Assembly: GCA_003427395.1 (NCBI GenBank)
Contig: BFEA01000151.1
Location: 270,328-295,129 of the forward strand
Source of the DNA: Chara braunii
Lineage: Eukaryota > Streptophyta > Charophyceae > Charales > Characeae
DNA: 24,802 bases
Direction: 5' to 3'
The notes under the pieces were generated by a model, which worked only from the letters and a program-made list of their open reading frames with translations, searched no databases and was not told the DNA's origin. The position numbers were made by a program, and so were the translations under genes. Positions 17,116 to 24,802 of this stretch are shown here, in pieces (positions within the stretch are counted from its first letter, which is position 1; each line of letters starts with the position of its first letter).

Positions 17116-17387
17116 CAGGGCTGACCAGCAGCATCCTCACTCAGTTGAGGTGCTGCCCACATTTTGATTGAGTGTGGAGTAGAAAGCACCATTATGCTGC
17201 CAGAGAGTTGAGGGGCAGTGAGTGAGAGGAGTGGAGTGGAGGTCTGCAGTGAGAGAGGAAGGGAGAGGCTGCCATATCCACCGTGCTGCGTGGTGCCAGC
17301 AGGAGGTGCTGCTGTTCGTGGCAGGTCTTCGGCAAGCGGTGCAGGGGAGACTCTGCCCGTTTTGCACGGCGGCAGCAATGTATTTTT

Positions 17388-17556
17388 GGCAGTGCCGCGG
17401 GAGCGCTGCCGACTTTTTTTTTACGACAACTTCGATTTTTTTGGCGGTGACGAGGGAGCGCTACCGAAATTTTCGGCGGCAGCTGTGACTTTTTTTGGCA
17501 GTGACGCGGAAGCGATGCCGCACTGGTTTTAATGGCAGTGGTGCGGAAGCGCTGCC
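17388..17556 (+). repeat. Four 23-nt dyad units
   Basis: Units at 17388-17410, 17443-17465, 17497-17519 and 17534-17556 are each exactly 23 nt. They start GGCAGTG (GGCGGTG in unit 2), have a GCGG-RAGCG-like core, and end CTGCC (CTACC in unit 2, ATGCC in unit 3). Starts are 55, 54 and 37 bases apart. Units 2 and 3 are preceded by 7-T runs, while units 1 and 4 have shorter T runs. The arms GGCAG and CTGCC can pair as a hairpin in units 1 and 4. ORFs on both strands exist here but change frame from unit to unit, so coding is unlikely. Confidence 0.75.
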
Positions 17557-17559
17557 GAT

Positions 17560-18780
17560 TTTGCACGGCGGCGGCGGCACTTCGGTGGGGAGATCCTGCC
17601 GAACTAATGGTGTGGTGGCATTAATGTCTCCCTAAGGGGAGGTGGCGGTATGACAATGGCGATGTTTTTTTGTGAGGTTATGCTGCTAAAATTTTGGTAC
17701 GGCGGCAGTGGCACTTCGGTGGGAACTGCTGCTAAGTTTTTTTGGCACGGCGGCGTGGTACCGGTTTTGATGGCATGGCGAGTGGCAGTTGTGGTGTGTG
17801 GCAAGTATGGTGGATTCTAATGGGGGCCAAGGGTTGAGCTAACGCTGATGCAGGTTTGGGATTGTGCGGTAGCGATGCGTGTGACGGCGGCATTAAGACG
17901 CTATCAAGTTGTTGGGGGTGAATGGGTATTGAGAGAATAATGTGGCAGGCGGTCGTCACAAGGGAATGGTGTGGATCACTTTGCTGACGACTTTGTTGCG
18001 ACGACCTTCTCATTTAAGGGCATTTTTATTTTGTTGAGGCATGCGGCACCTGCGGTTTTCGGCCAGGGCTACCATTATTTCTTTTATGGCGCGCGGTGCG
18101 AGTGGTTTTCAGTTTTGAACCATCTTTTGATGCGGGCGATGGTATGGGACTGCATTGGGACCATTTGGTTTCATTTTGGGACCAGGTGAGACCGATTTTG
18201 AGATCGGGACCAGCATGTTGGTGTGGCTACTGCGAGCGGATGTGGTGATGGGAGGCGGCGTGGACTTGCAATTGGTTGATGGTATCCTTGGTGATGAAGG
18301 TGCAGTGAGGACTGCGTCGAGATTGTCCGGGCTCTTGGGACGACATGGGTTTGGATCATGGGAAGACCCTCTTTGAGGGTTTTTCTCATTCAGGCATCTC
18401 ATTGGATCTGACCTTGGAGTGATCGGACACTTGGAGAAAGAAGCGAAGCGTGGCTCAGGAGAAAGGCCACAACTTGTGAAGTTGTGAGCCGCGTATTTTC
18501 ATGTGAGCCGCATATTTTCATATTCAACGGCGATCTTTTTCTTCTGATTGGGATATTACCCGGCTTTCTTAAGTGGGCCGGACCGAACTTCACTCAAGGT
18601 CAGTAGAATGACTCTGATTCTCTTCACACCTGTGTGAACCCACACTTTGCTCGACCCTGTTCGTTTGAATGTTCGAAAGAAAAGATAGAGGAAAGTTGTG
18701 TGAGTCACACATGTGAATGGAAAAGTCTGACTTGAGTATGGCATTGCACTGGTTTTCTCTTGAACTTGTCTTTTCATGTT
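17560..18780. other. No gene recognised; small repeats
   Basis: G- and T-rich sequence with further GGCGG/CACTTCGGTGGG phrases (17580 and 17712) related in style to the dyad units. GTGAGCCGCRTATTTTCAT occurs twice in tandem at about 18483-18520. Perfect short inverted repeats TTCACAC-CT-GTGTGAA (18623-18638) and TGTGTGA-G-TCACACA (18697-18711) lie 60 bases apart. ORFs overlap on both strands without domains. Confidence 0.4.
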
Positions 18781-19740
18781 GTGCAGGTAGGTAGAAGGAT
18801 GCTTGCAAAGGAGATTGATTATGCCTATCTGAGAGAAGGGAAAACGATTGACTTCCCTTTACTTCTCACCTACCTGGATGTCAATAAGGACTTATTATTC
18901 TGAAAAAGGTTAATTCAATGCATGCCGAAAAATGAGTACGATTGAAATAAAACAGATGAGGTCAAATGGACTTAGTCTTTTCCTAAGGATGGACCCTTTC
19001 TATCCCGAACGACCTTATCTATCTTTGTTTGTCTAAATGATTCTCACTTTTTACCTTTCCTGAATTCTTTTCGTCCCAACTACCCTAAACTCAGGAGGAA
19101 TAAGAATAACTGAGAGTTACTTGCAGTGGACACATCTTCTACCTCTAGGAAGCATCTGGGGCGAGGGTTCGTTGCTTTAGGAGCCGGCCCTGTAATCGAC
19201 CCGCAGTGGACCGTTCTAGGGGGGGTACTTGCCGATTCGTTGGAGACGGCCCGACTTCTGAGATCCGAGTCTTGTGCTCGGGCGAGGAGGAGTACCCCTG
19301 ACCACTTCCTAGAGGGAGAGGCATGTGACACTTCAAGCAATGCCTCTGGTCAAGAATCATTCGCAAAGTAGCTTGTCATCCAAAAAGATTGAAAACGGAT
19401 GAAGACTGGTATGTGCGTTGAATCTCAGGTCGGCGGTAGGTGGAATGAATAACGTTGGCAGCACGTCTCATCAGGTCAAAACTAAGGCAGACCGACTACG
19501 TTATCGGCTGCATCACTGTTATTTCGATAACCAACTCCTTGTTGGCGGTTGTTCGCTTGTTTTATGGTATTCGACTTGAGGCGGTCGGATTGTTTTTTAT
19601 CTTGTGTTGTTGAATGTATTAAATGATGATTTGGATTCTTTCGGTTATCATCGCAGATTGGATTTTTATTTTCATCGACTATGATCAATCCTTTTGATAT
19701 AATAATGTGTGGTTGTTATAATTTTCGCTTAACTATGTGT
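18781..19740. other. Unassigned; short open frames without known domains
   Basis: GCAGGTAGGT at 18782-18791 resembles adjoining splice signals. A frame from 18799 encodes a short stretch before a stop, and a frame at 19126-19371 on the plus strand encodes 81 residues (start MDTSSTSRKHLGRGF). Neither matches a family I know. They could be remnants of a transposon or chance. Confidence 0.3.
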
Positions 19741-20260
19741 CTAAGGGACTAAGATGAATTGTGGTTTCACGTTTGGTTGAGACAGTCCTAGTCGACCGAC
19801 GTTCGCTTCGTACTTAGCAGATCAGCGCCCTAAGGGACGGACGACGTTCGGGTCCGCTCGGCGTTAACCAAGCGTATCTATACTACAGCGAACGAGCAAA
19901 CGCCCTCGGCTGACCTACCTCTGCAATTGCATCTAGAAGCTTTCGCACGTTGGTCAGTAGCTCGGTAGGGATACGCCCCTAAGGGTGGTGACAGCCCCTT
20001 AGGGAAGGAAAGCTTATGCCCCGCGGGAACCTATCATGTCGTAGTGGACTGAGGGATGTACAACTGGTGCACCCGGCTAGAGCGGCGACGAAACGACGCA
20101 ACTACTCACATCTCGGCCGCTTGCGGGATTATTTTGCGTCGTTCCTAAGTTGTTTCGTGAAGGTTTTGTTTTGTTCATCTCCTGTGTGACATGGCCGGGA
20201 GGGCCCTCGCTCGCGCGCGAGGGTCGATGCGCTGGACACCGCATCCCTAAACTACGCATG
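19741..20260. other. Inverted-repeat-rich stretch upstream of the hAT transposase
   Basis: CCCTAAGGG (19979) and CCCTTAGGG (19997) are inverted copies. ACGACGCAA (20093-20101) and TTGCGTCGT (20134-20142) form a 9-bp inverted repeat. CCCTCGC and GCGAGGG (20204-20223) form another. GACGTTCG appears twice (about 19797 and 19850). Its place just before the transposase suggests the subterminal region of a hAT element. No terminal inverted repeat or 8-bp target duplication was identified. Confidence 0.35.
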
Positions 20261-20399
20261 GTTGTGCCTCGCCGTCGATACCACGCACGCGCCGCTCAAC
20301 CAAGTGAGGCTGCACTTACGTGACTTGCAGAAAAAACGCCAAATAAGGGTATTTGGTACGACAACGTACCACCAGGGAGATTCTTGCTTTGATCCGGAG

Positions 20400-22330
20400 G
20401 AACCACCCGAAGGTGCCAATCCCTCCTGCAATCGTTGCAAAATTGAACGAGTACTACAAGGAGCATGGTTGTCCGCTGGTTGCGGAGGATCGAGAGGTTC
20501 ATCGGCAGAGCCCGTTCCATCGTCCGTAGGGGGAGATGGCAGGCGTGTCAGAATTCAACGGCGTGAGAAGGCAGTGGTGTTGGTTTTGACTCGACCTATG
20601 TTGCCGACATGGCCGCTCCGGCTTCAAGGGGCCCGAAATCGGAGATTGCTGAGCACCTGCGGGGTCTCGTTCTAGCTTCCGCTCGACCTCCACGACCTCC
20701 ATCGACTGGACAAGAGTCGCCCATGAACAATTTTGTTGAGGATGAGCTGCAGAAAGAGTTTGACCAGGTGGTCGCCTCTTTCTTCATTGAGAATGCCATC
20801 GCCTTCAATGCTGCGAGATCTGACTCGCGGGAGTTTTAAGCCGTGGATCACGATTTGGATAAGATCTGTGAGCCGTGGGATGTCACAGCCTTACCTTGAT
20901 GACAGACGGTACGACGACGACCAGCAACAGGCCGGTCATGAACTTCCTTGCAGCTGGCGATTCGGGGGCTTTCATGGTGAGGAGAGTGGACACGGAGGGG
21001 AAGGATAAGTCGGCCCCAACTTTGGCAAGGATGTGGGAGGAAGTCACAAGGGAGTGGTGCATAGGGTGAACGCCATCTGCACCGACTCAGCACAGTCAAC
21101 ATTTCCTCCACGAAGAGACACAGGCTGAGCTCCGATTAGCAGTATTCCAGGGGTGTCGTGCCCGTGTGCCATGTGTGCAATTTGCTGATGTGTGACATTG
21201 CTTTGCCATGGATTGGGGAGGTGATTCTGCAGGGCAGGGAGATCACCACTTTCATCAAGAGGCATTAGTGGTTGTTGGCGATGTTCGGAGGACTGGGAGG
21301 GAGTACATGACACAGTTGGGTATCAAAGATGGAAGGTCGTTGGAGTTGATCCAGCCAGGGGAGACTAGATGCGGCACGGACTTCCTCATGCTGCAGTGGA
21401 TTCGGGAGTGCGAGGGGGTGTTGCTATCGACTGTTTCCAACCCGCGGTGGGAGGACTCTCCATGGGATCGGACCGCATCGACAGCTCGATCTTGCGAGGA
21501 GCTTATACAAGACCCGACTTCCTGGTTGACTGTGCAACAGGCATGTATCTTGCTCGAGCTTGTTTATGTCGGGAGGATGGGTATGCAGGTGTGGTCTTTG
21601 GGGATTACGTTGGAGAAAAGAATGGTTGTGCTGCCCATGGATTGAGAGACAAGGGAGTACATGATGGCGAAGGTGAAAGATAGTATGTGGATGATTGCTT
21701 TCCCTGTGCATGCAGCGGCATGGATGTTGCACCCGCTCCACCGATCAACTTGATTGTTCGACGCCTTGGCATACACGGACATTGCAAACACTTTGACTCA
21801 CTTTGCTTCGGTTTACCCGAAGAATTCAAAGGAATACAAAGACTGGTGGAATGGCAAGAACTCTGAGGAGGCTTTGACAGGCGAACATGTGTCTATAGCA
21901 CAATGGTGGTTGACTTATGAGGAGAAGCACCCAACCCTGACAAAGATCGCAGTCAAAGTGCTCAGCATGTGGACTAAAGCCTCTCCATGCGAGAGGAATT
22001 GGTCCACGTTCGACCTCGTTCACATGAAGAGGAGAAATCTGTTGAGCCCGGACAACCTGCCGATGCTCGTCTTTATCCATTTGAACAAGAAGCTGTTGCG
22101 CATGTCAAAGGGGCAGATGGGATTTTTTAACACCGAGCAGCTCGAGAGGGAGACACCCGAGGACGAGGCACCTTTCGATGGTCTCATGCGAGACGGGGAG
22201 CTCGCCCCCATGGAGGTGAAGAGGAGGGCTGCCAATTGGTCCAAATCTCGCGGCCGCAGATCGAAGGGTACCAGATTTGACGTCCGCAAGCTTCATGAGG
22301 GGAGGTTGGACGACGGGGCATGGCTCCTTG
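20400..22330 (+). pseudogene. hAT-family transposase (DUF659 and hATC), decayed
   Basis: The N-terminal part is blurred (a short frame with PPAIVAKLNEYYKEHG near 20420-20466 is the best candidate for the end of a BED finger). Clear homology starts with FDQVVASFFIENAIAFNAARS (20759-20821). After a frameshift comes MTDGTTTTSNRPVMNFLAAGD, with the first catalytic Asp (about 20900-20962), then VNAICTDSA with the second (about 21069-21095). The frame starting 21208 gives SLELIQPGETR and the insertion domain. From 21754 the hATC dimerisation domain is well kept: WWLTYEEKHPTL, VKVLSMWTKASPCERNWSTF, KRRNLLSPDNL (about 21900-22090). Such enzymes cut and paste elements with 8-bp target duplications. 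Stops (21643, 21751 and others) and at least two frameshifts make this copy inactive. Confidence 0.92.
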
Positions 22331-23790
22331 ATCTTTCCTACCGCCCTCGCCGTCTCGCGGACGACGATCGCGGGAAGACCATTGTTGCTGATGATGATGA
22401 CGAGGAGGAGAGCCACGACAGCATGGGTGACGACGAGTTACTCGAAGTGCGGCTCACAGACATGCGGTCCACCAGGCGATCGGGCGGCGGCTCATGTTCC
22501 ACTCTACACGACGACATCACACCGCCGGCGGTCCTTGCATTCGGCGGCTGCTTCGGTATCATTGCCTGGCGACTCTGGTGTTCGTACACCACGACGAAGC
22601 TCCGCGTCAGGTGGTGTGGCTTTCGTGCAGGGCACCAGCACGCTATTGGGCGCACAACTCACCCCTCATCGGCGAGCTATGCTCGAGGAGATACCCACGG
22701 GCCGCGGGACGACAGACAGGGGATTGGCAGACTTTGGTGTGTGTGTGGATGTTCCGGTTCCTGGCACTGTGGAACATGCGGACGAAGGCATCGGTGCGGA
22801 CATGGATGACCCAGTTCTTGGAACAGCGGAGGACATCGAGGCTGCCGATGGCGATGTGTTCTCCACTCCTGACCCGGGGTTGCGGCTGGGGGAGAGATTC
22901 ACCTCCCTATTGCACCACATGGCCCCCATTGCGGCGAGCGGCTCCAATAAGGACTTTCGTGAACACCTGTTTGCGATGTCCTCCATGCGGATTGATTTCG
23001 AGGACCAACTCCCGGTTGGGCCAGATTCAATGGACCGACCCCACCCGGTCTATGGTTGAGCAAGGACATTCCAACAGAGGTCGGGGAAGGATCACAGGGC
23101 ATGGTCAACAGGAGGAGGGCCCGAGCTGCTGAGGTTGGAGGACCTGACCCACCACAACATGTAGCTGTACGACGTGCATCAGTGTTGCCGCCCGAAATCG
23201 ACGCCAGCAAGGTGCCAAGTGAGGAGTTTGGTGGGCAGAAAGGAGGGAAGAACAAGGGGACAGTGGCACCGACGACAAGAGGCGGAGGAGGCAAGGGACG
23301 CAAGACAGTCACATTCCCGGCGACCTTGAAAGAAAAGCATGCTGTTGTTCGGCAGGCAAAGAAGAGGAAAGGCACAAAAAGTTGAAAAGAAAGTCACCGC
23401 AGTCTCACAATCGCCAAAACGGCATCCGAAAAAGAAGAGGAAGCGAGTGCAAGTGGACGATGAGTCTAGTAGCAGCAGCGCTTCATCTTCCGCAGAGGAA
23501 AAGGAAGCGTCGACAAGGTCAACGACTGACGCATCGTCATCGACTGGCACCTGTAGCAGCAGCGAATGAGAGAGAGAGAGAGAGGGAAAGGCACCTCCCT
23601 CTTCTTCTTCTTCGTCTTCTTCTTCTTCTTCGTCTTCTTCTTCTTCGTCGTCTACTGCTTCCTCCTCTTCCTCTTCTTCACCATCTACTTCTTCCTCCTC
23701 GTCTGTTTTCTCCATGTCTAAGGTGGACTCCATTTTCGCTGACTTCACGGACGTCGGGGACAGTCAGACTACAATGAAGTGTTACAAGTG
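22331..23790 (+). pseudogene. C-terminal extension region of the hAT copy: acidic, then basic and Ser-rich
   Basis: The frame of the hATC domain continues through an acidic run (ADDDDEEESHDSMGDDELLE, near 22388-22447). Protein-like sequence then moves to a second frame (LADFGVCVDVPVPGTVEHAD to HPVYG, ending 23059), a third (23056-23385, rich in Gly, Lys and Thr) and a fourth (23339-23569). The last has a nuclear-localisation-like KRHPKKKRKR and a Ser-rich tail ending in a TGA at 23567. The opposite strand is also open (23179-23748, Glu/Asp-rich), but that comes from the TTC repeat. I read this as a frameshifted low-complexity tail of the transposase. A separate, unrelated gene remnant is possible. 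Confidence 0.45.
23600..23651. repeat. (TTC)n-rich microsatellite
   Basis: CTT/TTC triplets with regular CGT interruptions, continuing as imperfect CTT/CCT triplets to about 23705. A short GA run (23569-23584) comes just before. It codes for poly-Ser, poly-Leu or poly-Phe on the plus strand and poly-Glu on the minus strand. Confidence 0.93.
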
Positions 23791-24400
23791 TTGCTTTTCT
23801 GCAATTGCATCGTCAATTGCGTGGACTAGTGTCTTCTTTTTTTTTTTTGTCTTTTTTTTCCATCTTTGATTCCATGCTGCTGTGGAGTGAACCCCGTACA
23901 GGGCTGTATGAGCCTGTATCAATGTCGATGATCATCCGCCAACAGAACCCCCGAACACCCATGCCCCAAAACTTGCTTCAACCCCTCTGAGCCCTCGAAC
24001 AGCCCCTCATAACAACGAAACAGGCACCCCCAGGACCCCCCCCCCCCCCCCGGAAAAAAACCCACAAACCAAAGTTTCTCAGCGGATTTGGGCTGTACTC
24101 AGCAAGCGCAGTACAGCCCCGAACTCAGATTAAAAAAAAAATCAGTGGATGACTGTTTTCTGACTGGTCAGCGGACCGTCGACCGGTCGGCGCTACCGGT
24201 CAGCTGCAATAAGGTCGGTGGTCGGCGTCGGAGGTCGTCTGGGGCGCAACCATGTAATTCAGGGGAAACCGAGGTTGACGGAGCCAATGCTGTGCCTCCC
24301 CTAAATATTAATGTTGGACCTGCTCAAAGACTAAATGGTATCCACCTAGAGAAGTTGGCAGTGGTGGCTTGGGAGACTGCAATATCACTTTTGCTTAGTG
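23791..24400. other. Non-coding with homopolymers and one perfect hairpin
   Basis: T runs at 23827-23860, a 16-C run at 24036-24051 followed by GG and seven A, and the perfect inverted repeat GGGCTGTACT/AGTACAGCCC (24090-24119, ten-base loop). CCGGTCGG, ACCGGTCAG and related words cluster at 24180-24205. This is where a 3' end of the hAT element would be expected, but no terminal inverted repeat was matched. Confidence 0.45.
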
Positions 24401-24739
24401 ATTAGAAGGAGAGTGAACAGACGGAAAATTTTTGCGCCAGCGCCACCGGTTAGCGCTCAGGAGCGACCGCCCCGCGGCGATTTGTTTCGCGCCACGCCTT
24501 TCCACGCGCTGGCCTTCACTCGAATTCGAAACATCCCCGCGCTCTACCCTCAAACGCCATTCCCTACGCCCGCCATCGCCCAACAGCAACGGTGCCCAAC
24601 ACACGAACTGCGAAGGCAACGAGATCCCCCCATTGAGTGGCTCTCTACAAGGCCGCCATCGTGCGGCCAATTGCCAAGCAGCCCGTGGAGCAATCAACAA
24701 GTACGCAACGTACGGACATCTCCTCTCAAAGCCGAGACG
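24401..24739. other. GC-rich block, no gene recognised
   Basis: CpG-rich and low in T, unlike the surrounding DNA. A minus-strand frame (24395-24700) starts MLIAPRAAWQLAARWRP but has no known domain. It may be the upstream region of a gene beyond the window edge; nothing here proves that. Confidence 0.3.
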
Positions 24740-24802
24740 AAGGAGTCAAGAGAGTGTGAAGGAGAAAGAAGGAAAAAGCGAGAGAGACAGAGAGAGAGAG
24801 AG
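24740..24802. repeat. Purine tract and GA microsatellite, cut by the window edge
   Basis: Almost pure A/G sequence from about 24740, turning into GAGAGACAGAGAGAGAGAGAG at the end of the window. Confidence 0.9.

Noticed and set aside
16902-17378. Minus-strand ORF of 158 codons, and the overlapping 17192-17566 minus ORF
   Set aside because: They lie on inverted and dyad repeats, are open on both strands and have no domain. The repeats explain the openness.
17388-17556. CRISPR-like array (23-nt repeats with spacers)
   Set aside because: Only four diverged units, spacers of uneven length with poly-T, no cas genes, and a clearly eukaryotic setting.
23179-23748. Minus-strand ORF of 189 codons rich in Glu and Asp
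   Set aside because: The acidic run is the complement of the TTC microsatellite, and the rest has no known domain and overlaps plus-strand sequence that fits the hAT tail better.
23880-24200. Terminal inverted repeat of the hAT element (CAGGGCTGTAT and similar)
   Set aside because: No matching inverted copy with an 8-bp target duplication could be found upstream between 18800 and 20260.
24395-24700. Minus-strand ORF of 101 codons
   Set aside because: No domain, Arg/Trp/Leu bias expected from GC-rich DNA, and no support from neighbours.

Overview
The window looks like transposon-rich nuclear DNA from a plant-lineage (streptophyte) eukaryote. The support is a U6 snRNA 3' end identical in type to plant U6, a Ty3/gypsy pol with a chromodomain-like end, a hAT (DUF659/hATC) transposase, long GA/TC microsatellites, and no sign of operons or bacterial ribosome-binding sites. 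A charophyte alga of the Chara type is my guess from the style of the mobile elements; this is inference, not proof. I found no intact host protein gene. Every recognisable coding region is a decayed mobile element.

Layout. 1-3000: non-coding, with a GA microsatellite, a 56-bp tandem duplication and a G-rich tract. About 3000-5300: the end of a 5' LTR, an initiator-Met-type primer binding site, a roughly 0.35-kb tandem duplication with a smaller one nested inside it, and a short coiled-coil ORF that may be the start of gag. 5400-7165: a TC microsatellite, then on the minus strand the second half of a Ty3/gypsy integrase plus chromodomain. 7912-13387: a plus-strand Ty3/gypsy element of about 5.5 kb with two LTRs, a gag-protease frame that carries seven in-frame stops but no frameshift, and a frameshifted reverse transcriptase. 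Its RNase H and integrase are deleted. 13388-14250: microsatellites and an AT-rich block with three copies of a 12-bp palindrome. 14255-14990: on the minus strand, the RNase H end and the first half of an integrase. With the 6-7 kb fragment it makes one integrase split by about 7 kb of inserted DNA.

15000-17600 is the most unusual part. A run of perfect hairpins, two of which compete for one shared strand, leads into the 3' half of U6 snRNA and a T12 tract. Next come five or six copies of a CCCGTTCG-type hairpin around two intron-like segments, then a diverged piece of 26S rRNA domain V that includes the peptidyl-transferase region. Further perfect inverted repeats follow, then four 23-nt dyad units. 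None of this codes for protein, and it resembles an assembly of structural-RNA pieces.

17600-20260: mostly unexplained sequence with small inverted repeats. 20400-22480: a decayed hAT transposase, followed to about 23800 by a frameshifted basic, Ser-rich extension. 23800-24802: homopolymer tracts, a perfect hairpin, a GC-rich block and a terminal GA tract.

The genes do not form a pathway. They record successive insertions: an older minus-strand gypsy element, the plus-strand LTR element inside it, and a separate hAT copy. Family assignments come from motif recognition by eye; no search was run.
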